From Epinephelus fuscoguttatus (taxonomy: Eukaryota; Chordata; Actinopteri; Perciformes; Serranidae): a stretch of 64,000 nucleotides of DNA. This document shows, one piece after another, positions 1 through 12,027 of this stretch. A program made the position numbers and the translations under genes. Within the stretch, counting starts at the first letter, position 1, and the number at the start of each line of letters is the position of its first letter. Below the pieces are notes generated by a model that worked only from the letters and a program-made list of their open reading frames with translations, did no database searches and was not told the DNA's origin. The stretch spans positions 1,681,501 to 1,745,500 of the forward strand of contig NC_064752.1 of assembly GCF_011397635.1 (NCBI RefSeq), given 5' to 3'.

Positions 1-544
1 CAGAGATATATAATTGAGAGAGTACTACACTGAATCTCATTATCATTAAAGTTATTATTTCCAGTGTGCCATGGCCGCTCTGCACCTCCGACAGCACCCT
101 GAGCCAGCTCGAATTTTTTCTGGCTTTAATTTCTTTTAGCTTAAAGTTTTGTCCCAACGTGTCCAACATTTGAAATTCAACTGAAAAACTGACAAAGCTG
201 ACAAAAAATGGCCTGATAAAATCATTATTTATCAGACTATGTAGCATACTGTAATATGAGTTGTTACCTCATCTAGACGTAAATAATTTATAAGATTTAG
301 TGACTTGTATTTCCAGAGACACTCGGTCACACTATAGCTCCTAAATACTGTTTCTAAAATACCGTACAGCCCTGGTGATCCACTGACCAGCCTGACTGTT
401 GAAGCAACAGCACTGGAGGGCTTGTTTTTGCTTTATTGAGAACCTATTCTGCTCATATTGAGGTTCATACTTGTATTTAAGGCTTCCACTATGTTAATAT
501 CAAAAAATAAACTGACTCTTCTGCCTGTCTGTGCTTCAACACCT
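1..544. other. Unassigned AT-rich non-coding sequence
   Basis: No open frame of note, no tandem repeat and no terminal inverted repeat was recognised here. The stretch ends where the inverted-repeat element at 545 begins. Confidence 0.4.
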
Positions 545-1163
545 GGGGTCTGTCCCAAGTCTCTTAAATTACTGCTAGTAATCATACCTAGCCAACTTTG
601 CTAGCTGTTTAGCCCCTCCCACCTAGGAAAAAATGTGAGGAGCTAGCGCTAGGAGCGACGAGTGAGCATTGTCGGTTAAGAGACATGAGACGTCCTTTCC
701 ACTGAAGCGTCACGTGAAGCGATGTCCATTCCTGATGATGCCGGCACCGCTGGATCTGCTCCGTAAAGCAGCCAGCGTCTGGCGTTACTATGGGTACATC
801 CCAAGTCTCATTATATTCGCTTTGTAGTCACGTAGGCATGTGAATTACAGCGTTTCATTGCAAAGAATGCATGTAACAGGTACACTTGCACTGTTTCTCC
901 ACCATCGCGTTCAAATGAGCCAGACGTAGGGGGCGGGTATTTATACGTCATGGCGTTCAGCTGAAAAACTCTTCCGGATAGGAAGCTCTCGACCATCCTA
1001 GCTCATAACTGCTTAAAGCTTGCTGCTAGCTCTAGCGCTAGCTCCTCGCTGCACAAATAAGAGACTTGGGACGGCCTAGAAGATGGCGGACCTCGAACGA
1101 CTTCCGGTTCAAGCGAGGAGCTAGCAGTAGCACTACAAAAACAAGAGACTTAGGACGGACCCC
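545..1163. mobile_element. Fold-back / MITE-like element with nested inverted repeats
   Basis: The left end reads GGGGTCTGTCCCAAGTCTC and the right end, reverse-complemented, GGGGTCCGTCCTAAGTCTC (two mismatches over about 20 bp). A second inner pair of the same CCCAAGTCTC motif lies near 800 (inverted) and 1060 (direct). A further inverted pair rich in GCTAGC and AGCGCTAG sits near 635-662 and 1024-1051. This is typical of a non-autonomous inverted-repeat element; no transposase is encoded. I could not identify a target-site duplication, so the superfamily is open. Confidence 0.6.
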
Positions 1164-1329
1164 TGTACTCACCCTCTGTCTGAGGCGCTTCATTTTAGCA
1201 ACTGTCTCTTTAAGCCCCCCCTCCTGAAAATGCCCAGTCTGCTCTGATTGGTCAGCATCTCCGACTCTTTGCATCACTAGTGCAGCTGCATAACAGAGTC
1301 CCACAGAGGTCTGATTTTCAAGACCCGCT

Positions 1330-1862
1330 TCTGAACTTCTGAAACCAGCGCTTGGTCAGCGACAGACACCAATGAAAAAAGTTGTCCTTTAATGTGGGTA
1401 GGATACCTGGCCGGTCACTGTTATTGTTTAACGATACCTGTTGGCATCAGGGAGAAATGGGCGGGACAACAACTAAAGTTAAGGTGGTGGAAGTCCAAGT
1501 AGAGCGGGCAGAAGGGGTGGATGGGTCCAACTTTCACCCAGGAAGCCAGTCTTCACTTCCTGAAAGATTGCAAAGCCAAACACTGTTCTTTTTTCCTAAA
1601 CCCAACCACGTGTGTGTTGTTGAAGGAAAAAAAACATCAGTTGGTGGTGTTGTACCGACGTAGTGCTTTTATTTTGAAAGAGACTGTATGCAAACTGTAC
1701 ATTTCCTGTGAAAACAGAAGTGTATTTTGAAAACAGACAATGCATGTAACAGGCTGAAGTTGACACGGCGTCCCAGAACGTCAACAACCAACACACCCAG
1801 GGTACCTTGGACGTCATATGTGGACGTGGAAAGTCCATGACCAAACGTGGACATGTGACGAG
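1330..1862 (+). repeat. Dispersed repeat 'family A', copy 1
   Basis: About 530 bp that recur, with 85-95% identity by eye, at 10855-12027, 15550-16110, 28420-28655 (reverse), 35470-35821 and 35822-38028. Landmarks in order: a GTTAAGGTGG...AAGTCCAAGTAG block, a TAAAGCCAAACCCTGTTC-like block, TAGTGCTTTTATTTTGAAAG, then GGTACCTTGGAC and a shared end GGACATGTGACGAG. The shared end suggests a defined terminus. Short open frames inside recur between copies only because the DNA is repeated, and I do not treat them as genes. No terminal inverted repeat was found, so its class is unknown. Confidence 0.75.
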
Positions 1863-2804
1863 AACCACAACATGCAACACGACACCCACCCTGCCATCTG
1901 CACATATGATCAATTATTTCTGTAACCTGACCTGACCTGTTGATGCAATAAAGAGCTGCAGCTCGAACCACGTCCTGTTCAAATTATTCGGTAAGGAAAC
2001 ATGTTCAAAGTGATCATTTTGGGACATCTCATACATATGAAATAAAGATATATGATAAGATGTGACTTTGGTTAAGGTTAAAGTCATACAACACCTCCAG
2101 TGTGAGTTTAAAATAAGTGGTGAGCCTCTTGAGTTAGTGATATCCTGTGATAACACATGCGAATACGACATCTCTTCAATATTCATACATGTTATTCCTA
2201 TGATCTAACACTGTCTGATAATATCAGTAAACATCAACAACTCAAACTTGAGATGTCATAAAGTTTGGAGCTGGTCCAGAGTCTACAATGGTAAAAATAT
2301 GGGTCCTTCAAGAAAACGGTTGGGAACTGCTGTTCTAGACGACGCTGAGAGCAGCCTGCAGGGAATGATCTGAGAATATGGGACATTTACTGTTTCACAG
2401 CTGAACTCTACAGCAGAATAAAGTTTATTTGGGTTTAAAAAAGAAAACATTCTGTAAGACCACTGAATCAGTCTCACATTCATCATCTGTGGAGCAGCTC
2501 CACACTTTATACATCACAAGTTTGAGACTTCCTTCTCTGGTCGCTGGCTTTGAGAGAGAGCAGCTCATGTTCACAAACACTGACTGAACTCTCCTCGGCC
2601 ATGAAAATAACATACTGGAATTCATAAATCAGGTGGTTTTCCCTTTACCCTGGCAGTGACACTGATGGTGTGGGCTCACATAGACAACAGTAAGCAAAGG
2701 TGTTTTTGAAGTCTGGTATGTGTTGGCCTGTAGAGGTTGGGGTGGATAGAGGGATGTACCTGCATGACTTCAATGCCTGAGACGAGAGTTTATATCACTG
2801 TGGG
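1863..2804. other. Unassigned non-coding sequence
   Basis: No supported gene or clear repeat. A GGTTGGGAACTGCTG-like stretch near 2315 resembles a fragment of a fish hAT terminal sequence, but it is too short to assign. Confidence 0.35.
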
Positions 2805-4478
2805 TAAAGGGGCAGTTCACCACAAAATCAAAAACACATATGATCCTCTTACCTGTAGAGCCGTCTATCAGTCTAGATCGTTTTAGTGTGAGTTGCTGAG
2901 TCGTGGGGATCAAATATTGCCATTTTGTCAGTGCCAGTAACGTCTACATGGAATATGCTAGATGCCCCTATGGGCCTGTGCAGTTCCTGCTCGTTAGATG
3001 CATACAGTCTTTTTCAGAACAAACATGTTGGTAAAACACCTCATAATTTTTGTTTATTTTCCCTGTGCAGTAAAAGCATGCGGTTGGGGTTAGAAGAAAA
3101 CATCATGGTTTGGCTTGACATTCACACAGGAAGTGAACAGCGGGCTCCTGGGTAAAAGGCCTGGGTTTATTGGACTCATTCACTGCTCACCCTATGGGGA
3201 CTTTCCAGCTCCTTACATTACATTGCTATCGGTCAGTGGCAGCTGCTGGTCTTTCAAGGAGGGGAAGCTCATTTTCGGCCTACATCACAAAATGTGTCCG
3301 TTTATTTATACGTAAATTCTACCCTCTGGGGCTGCTGCGCGAGGCTAGTGTGACCGCCTGTGAGTGCTTTGGGACAGTGGAGGGGCTCACAGCAGCACCC
3401 GCTGCTCGTTGGGGACAGTAGCTGCAGAGCGACACAAGTCAGAGTCTCCAAACACGAGTACAGTCTCCAATAACACCAGAAAAAGATGCTAGATTTGTCG
3501 CTAATTGTTTTTAACAAAGAAAACGTCACTAAGAGGATTGGAAACATCTCCAGATCAACTCGGAACAACGGAATGAAATTTGAAAAATGCTCCGGTGGTG
3601 GTTTATATTTCAAGATCGCTGATTCGCTGTCAATCAAAAAGGGATTCAGCCTCAGACAGATCATCCAATAATCATGCAGAAGCCCAGCGTCCAGGCCAGC
3701 CGAGGCCAGCCCACTGCCCCATAGACCCCCAGAGACGCTGAGCGTCTGGTGGGCGGGACAAAACCGAGCAATTATCCAATGACTGTCTAGTTTCGCTGCA
3801 GTGGAACAACCCACTCTATGCTTCCCCACTGAAGTCTTTGGACACTGAGCCTCCACTGTTTAATGCACTGTGACACTACGGGAATGAATGAGAAGAAAGT
3901 CGCGTCAGTGACCTGTGATAAGTAGCTGATTCTGAACAAAAGTTGAGCGCGTTCTAGCGCATATTTAGTCAGTGAAATGTAAACACAACAGTACATATTT
4001 GACCACTTATTTTTTGACATTTTAGGGGAAGCTGAGCTCCCTTGCAGTCTTAGAGCAATCGCCACTGCTATCGGTAGCATTACAAACTGATGCCGTCTGG
4101 CAGCCTTATAAACTCACACTACCCAGCAGTGTCTCATTCTGATATTGCAGCTGACACCATCCATAATATCATACCGCCAAGATAGGTGCCTTTTTGTATC
4201 TGTGTCTGACACTGAAAGCAATATTTGAGAATCAGAGTGGGCTGAGATTTCAGCTGTAGAGATGTCTAACAACACCCAGCAATTGTGCGGAAGGACGTGT
4301 GCATCTACTCATGGATGACGCTCATGACAGCGTCACTTCAGGTCTGTTCAGAATGGAACAGCGACCAATTTTTGGACCGTGACCCACCAGTTGGGAACCA
4401 CTGATCTACACTAATGAATGGCACCACAGGAAAGAGGACAAATATATGGTTTGGATCTGGGGGTGAACTGTCCCTTTA
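2805..4478. mobile_element. Non-autonomous DNA transposon with TA-flanked inverted ends
   Basis: The left terminus, TA then AAGGGGCAGTTCACC, is mirrored at the right by GGTGAACTGTCCCTT then TA (one mismatch over 15 bp). The TA on each side fits a TA target duplication as in Tc1/mariner-like elements; the class is an inference. The left subterminal sequence (caaaatcaaaaacacatatg, then ctcttacctgtag) recalls a very common fish MITE. The interior contains the younger hAT-type insertion at 3234-4067. No transposase coding sequence is visible. Confidence 0.7.
3234..4067. mobile_element. hAT-type non-autonomous element with 8-bp target duplication
   Basis: The element begins CAGTGGC and ends GCCACTG, with further imperfect inverted similarity inward (a GGGGAAGCT motif near both ends). 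It is flanked by a perfect 8-bp direct repeat, CTATCGGT, at 3226-3233 and 4068-4075. CAGTGGC-type ends plus an 8-bp duplication are diagnostic of the hAT superfamily. At 834 bp it is far too short to encode a hAT transposase. A 184-codon antisense open frame (3302-3856) has no hAT motifs and is not called a gene. It is nested in the TA-flanked element 2805-4478. Confidence 0.85.
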
Positions 4479-5559
4479 GGTTTCTGATCTCAAGCAAGAA
4501 GCTTGAGTTGAACCATTAAACAGTGAGCAGTGACCTGCTCTGTCGTTTCAGGAATGGTGTTGTACAAATGTTCTTTATAACTGAACGTACAGCCTTGTGA
4601 CCATGTTTCAGAACTCTTGATCTAATCTTGAGTCAGCTGAGGAGGAGTGTGAGCATCTCACACACTCCGTCACCTCACATCTATAAGAGGAAGGAAATGA
4701 AAAAGAACAGACATCAAACTATGAAGTTCAATAAAAGTTTGTCTCATGCAAAACATCATCCTCTTCTCCTTTGAAGCTGTTAAGTGTTAAGTCTGTTGAA
4801 CCTAATTCACTTTGAAGTGCGCTCATTGTCTGCATGTGTGTGAAGCTGCTTTTACTTATAGGTGTGTATGCGGCTGAATGAAGCTGAGCGTGCGTGCATG
4901 GACGTGTTAAGAGAACACGTGGACGTGTTGGTGCTGCCGTGTGTGAGATCAACCAACGATGTATTAAATCAAAGAGTCAAGGTTGGTCACCACATCAAGG
5001 CCACAGTGGCTCCATAACAGCGTTTAATATGAGGATAACGGCTCTCAGGATGTGTGGAAGGGGGCTGGGTGGGGACTTGCTTCAAAGACACTCCTAATGC
5101 CGCACGCCCCCACGGGAATCCAAATTACTGCTCAGGGCCGAAGTGAAATCCCCAGTGAGAAGGGGAGAGGTGGAGGCAGACAGATAAGACACTGGGAAAT
5201 GGAAAGAGGGAGGGGATCGGAAAAAAAAGAGAAGGATCAGTCATAAAGAGAATATTTCCACAGGAAAAAATTAAACTGAAGCAAAAGTTCACACACAAAT
5301 ATGCACAGAGACGTAATATAAACATATAAGAAACTGATCACAGCTTCTAAAGTGGGATTTATACTTCTGTGTCAAATCGACGCTGTACCCTACATTATAG
5401 CCTGACGTGCACCTCCTCAAAAGTGTAACTACACGTTGCAGTGACACAAGCTGAAACCATTTCCCTCAGTGGAAACAAAGCTTTTATTCACTTTAATTTT
5501 GACAGATAAGAAACAATAAATTGTGAAGACAATAAAATAGCATTTTCTGTCTTGTGTGT
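4479..5559. other. Unassigned non-coding sequence
   Basis: No supported gene. A purine-rich stretch (about 5155-5270) is simple sequence. Confidence 0.35.
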
Positions 5560-7640
5560 GATTTATCCTGACTTCATACGAGCACATGAAACCTCTGCTG
5601 GCCGTTAGGCTAATTTATACAATGTAAAATGCCATAGGCTTGTGCTAATAACGTTAGCATGTTGTATTTGTTTGGAAAACATGTTTAGTATCAGACAGTT
5701 GTTTTGTCAGTGAACCTTGTGAGCTGTAATGGAGCTGAATTTTGTAACGTTAGCTTTGTTACATGTTGCTGTTGTCCCTGGCTTCATGTGAGCAGAGGAA
5801 AAGTCTGCTAGCCACTAAGCTAATTTTTTATTTTTATTTTTTTTGCACAATGTTTTTATTAGTTTTTTTTTTTTTTCAAAGTAATGCAAGACATACAAGA
5901 AAAAAAGGCAAATAAAAGTGAGTAAAACAAGAGCAAAAACTGAACAGGGCGTACACTTCAAGCAATGACACACATTGTTGCATCACTAGTACTCTAAGTT
6001 CAAACACAAATTCTCAGGGAAGAGGTGAGAGTGGCCTATTATAGATCTTATCAATGATCACGGTCCCCATTAAACTTAATAAGATGGTCTAAAAATGGCT
6101 GCCTAGTCTGGTAGAACTTCTTAAGTTTGTTCATCATGCTGTATCGAATTTTCTCCATGTGCAGCACAGAGCTAAGTTCTGTCAGCCATGTCTTGAAAAC
6201 GGGTACAATTTCTGACTTCAAGTGCATCAAAATCAGTCTCTTTGCTATTGTCATTCCATACATAGTGTTCTGGACAGGGAGGGTATGAGTCAATAAAGAC
6301 AGAGAATAGCCAAACAGTGCCACGTCTGGCTCGGGCTTGAACACACAATTATACATTTCAGAAAACCATTTGAACATTTGAACTTTGGACACGTCCAGAA
6401 AAGATGGGCTAGGGAGCCATCAGCAGACTTACAGCGATCACATAAAGGAGAGATTGTGGGATAGATTCTATGTAACTTAGTTTTTGAGTAGTGAAGTCTA
6501 TGCGTGACCTTAAATTGAATTAACTGAATCCTACTGAGGCTCTCCTCCCAAACATTATCATCAGTCTGTAACCCTAACTCATCTTCCCAAGCTGTCTTTA
6601 AAGAGTGAGTAGAAAAATTCACTTGACCAGAAAATACCTCAACAAAATCAGAAATCAAATGTTTTGCATCAGGAGGGCCGAGCAAAAGTTTATAAACCTT
6701 GCTATCCTCAGGGAGAGACTCAAAGTTAGGCACATTTTGGCGCACATAGTTCCTGATTTGTAGGTATCTAAAGTGTGACGATGGAAGAGAAAACTTGTCT
6801 TTTAACTGAACGAATGAGGCAAACTGTTTGTTAATGTACAGATCTTTTAAAATGACTATGCCTTTTAGCTTCCAACTGTAGAAAGTTGGGTCAGAGAATG
6901 AAGGGCTGATGCATGGTTACGACACAGTGGGCTATAAGAAGTGTCAGGCATCTTGCAGCATTTCTTAATTTGCTGCCATATTTTCAAGCAGTTGAGAATT
7001 ATTCGGTTATTCACCTTGGTATTTACAGGCCGTCCAGGTGCTGAGAAAAGAAGTGAACTGTTTATGATGTCTTTCTTTTCAATAGCCACCCAGGCAGGAA
7101 TGTTTGTTGAAATATCTGGACTATAACCTTCCTGCCAGTAGACAAGCGCTCTAAGATTCGCTGCCCAATAATAATGCTGGAAACACGGTAGCCCAAATCC
7201 ACGCCTCTCTCTCGGTTTTTGTAAATGAATTTTGGATATTCTGTGAGCTTTAAAACCCCAGATAAAAGACATGATTATTGAGTCTAGTAGTTTAAAGAAT
7301 GATTTTGTTGGGAAAATGGGAAGATTTTGAAAGAGGTACAGAAATCTCGACAGAGAAACCATCTTAATTGCATTTATACGACCCACCATGGAAAGAGGGA
7401 GTGTGCGCCGCCACTAAGCTAATTTACACAATGTAAAATGCCATAGGCTTGTGCTAATAACGTTAGCATGTTGTATTTGTGGGGAAAATGTGTCCAGATA
7501 AAGACAAGTGTCTGTTTGTGAGTCTTGTGAGTTATAATGAAGCTGATTTGTGTACTGTTTTGAAATTGTCTCTATTAAGCCATGTTTAATGTGTGTTTAA
7601 TGTGTGTTTAATGTGTGTTTTGAATCAACTAAACTTTACA
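5560..7640 (+). repeat. Older dispersed repeat split by an L1 insertion
   Basis: The outer parts, about 5560-5826 and 7410-7640, carry the module AATGTAAAATGCCATAGGC then GCTAATAACGTTAGCATG twice, one on each side of the LINE. The same two-module sequence occurs without interruption in reverse orientation at about 23460-23890. The right part ends in three copies of a 12-bp GTTTAATGTGTG repeat near 7583-7620. No coding capacity. The 23.4-kb copy belongs to a GCTGTCAA-ended element, so this is probably a piece of the same family. Confidence 0.75.
5827..7409 (-). pseudogene. 5'-truncated L1-type LINE, ORF2 C-terminal part, broken
   Basis: On the minus strand three overlapping frames (7389-6865, about 6890-6290, 6392-6051) translate to the C-terminal third of an L1 ORF2-like protein. 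Recognisable pieces are the start MVGRINAIKM, the segment SFIWGFKAHRISK, then PRERRGFGLPCFQHYYWAANL and FWTCPK. The frame changes near 6890 and near 6385, so the copy is dead. The plus-strand left end is T-rich (from 5824), i.e. a minus-strand poly(A) tail. A 16-bp direct repeat, GCCACTAAGCTAATTT, flanks the insertion (5811-5826 and 7410-7425). The endonuclease and catalytic reverse-transcriptase motifs are missing, as expected for 5' truncation. Confidence 0.88.
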
Positions 7641-8689
7641 GCACTTCACAGAAACCTCACTCCTGACTAGTGTTTTGGAGGTGTAACTGCAGAGTGACAC
7701 ACCACTGTATAAATTCTCACAACGGCTGCAACAGTTGTTCTGCAGTGGAAGAGGAACAGCTGATTTATGAAGTTGAAATGATGTATTAATTGCCTAACCT
7801 CTGTAGGACCTGACTTAGAAGGACCCGTCTTAGGAAGCATCCGAGCAGTTCCTCTCCTGAATGGTAAACTGATCTTTATACATGTATGTATAATCTGTTG
7901 AGTTCTCCATCAGGGTTTATTTAACAGAAGACCTGTATCATCCCTGATCCTTGATACAGGTGTGACTTTGCTAAAAATCACATTCGGGCTTTTCACTCGA
8001 GCTTTGTTGTGGTCACATGAAGCTTGCAGCAGAATCTGGTTTCTAGAAGTTACACTGGGCGTTGTGCAAGAACATTTCATACTTTTATTCTAAATCAAAT
8101 TTCAGTGTTTGCCTGTATGGGGGCTCCACATTGGAGTCAAGTTTTAAATCGCTTGTTTGAACCTGGTGAATGCCACCTGTGCACGTGGAGGTGCACACTC
8201 GTGTGATCTTTGCATAATGAACGCTCCTGAACTTCTATTTAAAGCAACCTTGTTCTGCTGTTTGTGTCATTCCCACAAAGACTAAAGACGAACTCCACAG
8301 TGCAGAGCTGTCAGGAATCTGCAGTGTCAGTCGTCATATTAGGGGACAATTAGAAATAATTAGAAGATATTAATACAGCTGCCAACAATGTGACATGAGA
8401 TCAGCACAGAAATAAAGAGACAATGATTTGATTTGAGGTTAGATTCCATAAAACGTCTTGCGGCTGTGATGTGTCTTGTGCTGATGAGCAAACCAAATGT
8501 GATACATTTTACATTTTGTATTTGGAGTGTGTCAGATTAGGTCGACTGCCGGGTGGAATATCCGTTCCCATTACAGGTTGAAAAGGTGTTTATTCCTGAG
8601 TACTCTGCAGAAGAAATGAGATGTTTTATTCATTCATTTCCTCTCTACAGCGATCACAACCTCGGCTCCACGGCTCCCCTCGCTCATGC
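7641..8689. other. Unassigned non-coding sequence
   Basis: No gene, tandem repeat or element ends recognised. Confidence 0.35.
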
Positions 8690-8815
8690 TCTTACTATCC
8701 ATTGTCATTACCATTATTGCCTTCTTCATCATAATCACTGTCACAGTCGACATTATCGCCATCATGATTACTGTCACTGCCATCGACACCACCCCTACAA
8801 TCACCATCATGGAAT
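8690..8815. repeat. Degenerate trinucleotide (ATC/ATT-CAC) tract
   Basis: An imperfect run of CAT/CAC/ATC-type triplets gives His-, Thr/Ile- or Asp-rich short frames. The triplet pattern is diffuse and fits an old microsatellite rather than coding sequence. Confidence 0.6.
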
Positions 8816-10501
8816 GAATAATAAGGAACAATTTGCCACAGATTCAATCTTAAAACTAAAGTGTCATTTTCGACACACTGGTGTGTCTTATTGCAGATGA
8901 CACACATTTGTCTTATGTTAGATGGTTAACGTGCACGACTCGCAGGAGACCTGTAGCTGCTTCACTGTGCTCTTCACCTGCTGGAGACAAAATCAAATTA
9001 GAGTTTGTTTTATTCGCCTCTCTTCCTGTTTGTAATTGGGATTATTGCTGCTCCATGAATGTAGACGTTCTTCATCAGCATAATCTTCGCCATGATCATC
9101 ATTACTATCGTCAGCGAGAGGCTGCCATCATTACAACATGATCTCATCCCAAGTCGTCACATAGCCCTGCTTCATCTGTGGCTTTTCATGTCTACATATT
9201 ACACTCTAGGTATCCTCCTGTATCTGCTGCTGATGTTCCATGACGCCACAACCAACGCCAGAACGCCAACAAAAGCATATAGTGTCACCTACAGGTGTCT
9301 ACTCACCTCGCCCCTCCACCACACCCCCCTGATCAAGCCCACTCCACTCATCACTTCCTGCCACTAAACAATTCTCTAGCTTCACAGACTCTCAATGCCA
9401 GATTGTTCTTCGCTTTACCTACACAGGACTTTCCAACATGTCTTCCCAGACTGCTTTCTCGTTGCCGACATTGCGTGTCTTTACGTTTTGAGGTCACATG
9501 TTCTGCTGCCTGTGATTTCCTGCACTGTTGATCACCACATTCTGCGTTTGTGTGTGCACCGCAAGGTCCACTCATCGTGACCGCTGGTTCCTCGACTCCT
9601 CGCTGGTTACGACCCACCTACAGCCGGCTCCTCACAGGTGTGTTGGCTTCCCTTGTGTGTTCACCTGGTATCAGGCCCTCTGCTCATCTGACGCCACCTC
9701 TCGCTTGCTCCCTCACGGTACCGCTGCACGAGTTTGAAATGTTTACTGTTTGTGTGCATCCAGTGGACACCACTGACTCACCTGCTCTCTCTGAGTGTCA
9801 CACCTAGTGCTCTGGACTGAACCCGTGTCTCGTATCATAGCACCGGGAAATCTTCCGTCTGATGCTGTCTGGCAGTGTATCATACCTCAGCGAAAGGAGG
9901 CTTTTGGCATTAGTGTTGACGCCACAATCACAGACAGTGGCATGCACAGACTTTTTGAAGGGCAGGGGCGAAAAGAAAAAAAAGGGCACATACATCGCGT
10001 TCTCGCCACTTTTCTTTTGCAGCTAATAGAACAAAAACATAGAAACACATTCGAGGTCAGTTTGTAAATTTCTCTGTGCAACGTTTGTTTTGGATGACGG
10101 TTTAAACAATGCACACCAAAAACAGAGTCATTGTGCGAAGGCTTTAACGAGAAGGGTTTCACATGATACAACAGCAGTCAACTCTCTAATGTGAGTGGAT
10201 TTATCTTATTGTGTTTAATTTAAAATATGAGAGATTATATGTTGATGTTTTCAGTTCTGCAGGAGCCTCAGACACATCTGTTTAAAATATAAACTGAAGT
10301 TAGAGAAAAACCACAAGCTGTAAATCTATTTGTGTCTCCGCAGAATTCATTAAATTGCTTCGTGGATGTGAAATAAAAATACACACTCAATTTATTGGCA
10401 GCTATCTGTCTGTCCTTGACCCTGGAGATCTGTGTGTGTGTGTGTATACCCACTCCACAGAGTCTACTTTTTATATGTATAACATACTGTTCCAGCGATA
10501 T

Positions 10502-10505
<4 letters not shown>
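8816..10505. other. Unassigned non-coding sequence
   Basis: Several 60-90 codon open frames overlap between 8880 and 10070 on both strands. None shows a recognisable domain, splice structure or composition bias, and I do not call a gene. Confidence 0.35.

Positions 10506-10553
<48 letters not shown>
10506..10553 (+). repeat. (GT)n microsatellite
   Basis: An essentially perfect run of about 24 GT units. It produces a spurious Cys-Val repeat in a 113-codon frame. Confidence 0.95.
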
Positions 10554-10554
<1 letters not shown>

Positions 10555-10854
10555 CAGCTTAATTCACAGTCGCCTGCATGAACATGTGACTGATGTTAGT
10601 TGTGAAGCTGAAGGTAGAATGTGCTGTACACCTCTTGTAGGAAACATTTTTACACAGTCTGATTTGACTATTTTTTTTATATGTGGCTTCTATTGAAACT
10701 TTCAAATGAAGCTACGAATGTCTGTCGTCTATATTTAATTTATTATTTATTTATTTATTATTATATTTAATGCTGTTATACCCTCATTTAAAAAAAATCC
10801 TCAATTTATAAAAAGTGATTCCATTGGATTAAATGAGCACTTGGGCAGTGACTT

Positions 10855-12027
10855 GCGGCCTCAGACACCGACATAAAAAGCCACCCTTTATAGTCGACAT
10901 GATACGCAGCTGGTCACCATTGTACTTTAAAGGCACTCTGTGGCAGCAGGGGGACGAAGAACAAAAGTTAAGGTGGCAAAAGTCCAAGTAGGGTGAGAGG
11001 GAGTGGCGGATGGGTCCAACAAAAACAGATCTTGACTGTCGGTAGAGCGGTGTTTGCATCCATAAAGACTGTAAAGCCAAACCCTGTTCTTTTTTCCTCA
11101 ACTCAACCCCGTGAGTGTATCATCTAAGGCCATGTTTACATGAAAACAATCCGCTGAAAACTGAATTGTTTCTCATTTTTGTTTTGAAAAAAGTTCTGTG
11201 TTCAGACGACAATGTTTTGATAACAGTCGCCGTGCACATGGGTCCGCAAAAAATGACCAAAAATGCTGTAGTATACATGCCAGACCAGTAGGTGGCGGTG
11301 TGACTTTGTGATGAAACCACACACACATGCGCTTCCTTCGACAGAGTGGTGTATAAACAAACAAAATGGCAACTGCACGAACGTTTGTCTGGGCGGACGA
11401 GGAGGTGGAGTTGCCACAGTAAATCTACACTTTGCTGGAGAAGCGTTGATAAATTCAACACGCTGAGCAGCACAAGCACAGCTCAGGAGTCCACCGTTGG
11501 TGTTGTGATGGTCAACTTTCTTGCGCATGCCTAGTGACTGGGACCGTAATGGGCATGTGCGAAAAGTCTGTTTTCAAAGGAACTGCATATTGCAAGTTTA
11601 CATGACAACGGAGACGGTGCTGTTTCCAAAAAATGCATTCTGGGACCACACGTCGTGTTTTCAGGCACCCAAAACGCTGCTGTTTGGCCAAAATAACAAC
11701 ACACGTCCACTCAACATCAAAGTTTACTGTTTTCGGTTGAGATCGTTGTATAAACAGGACCTAAATGTAACTACGTGCATTTGCTGATGAAGAAAAAAAA
11801 AAGTCAGTATGCAGTGTTGTACCGATGCAGTGCTTTTATTTTGAAAGAGACTGTATCAAACTGTACATTTCCTGTGAAAACAGAAGTGTATTTTGAAAAC
11901 AGACAATGCATGTAACAGGCTGAAGTTGACACGGTGTCCCAGAACGTCAACAACCAACACACCCAGGGTACCTTGGACCCATATGTGGACGTGGAAAGTC
12001 CATGACCAAACGTGGACATGTGACGAG
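10855..12027 (+). repeat. Family A, copy 2, split by a hAT-like element
   Basis: The left part (10855 to about 11120) matches family A from the AGACACCGAC region to the AACTCAACCCCGTG block. The right part (about 11790-12027) resumes at GTTGTACCGATG and runs to the shared end GACGAG. The interruption is the 641-bp element at 11124-11764. Left and right parts together reconstitute the order seen in copies 1 and 3. Confidence 0.75.
11124..11764. mobile_element. Inverted-repeat DNA element, copy 1 (also at 51804-52411)
   Basis: Starts TAAGGCCATGTTTACATGAA and ends TATAAACAGGACCTAA, matching element 51804-52411 over nearly its whole length. The ends are imperfect inverted repeats: GTTTACA followed by GAAAAC recurs inverted at the other end. 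Characteristic internal blocks are GCGTTGATAAATTCAA and GGCGGACGAGG. A hAT-like origin is suggested by the end structure, but no 8-bp duplication could be fixed. Non-coding. Confidence 0.7.

Noticed and set aside
3302..3856. 184-codon minus-strand open frame
   Set aside because: It lies wholly inside a non-autonomous hAT-type element and has no transposase or other domain features.
10355..10696. 113-codon frame with a Cys-Val run
   Set aside because: Translation of a (GT)n microsatellite. The Cys-Val and His-Thr frames at 13000-13376 and 41082-41683 fall for the same reason.
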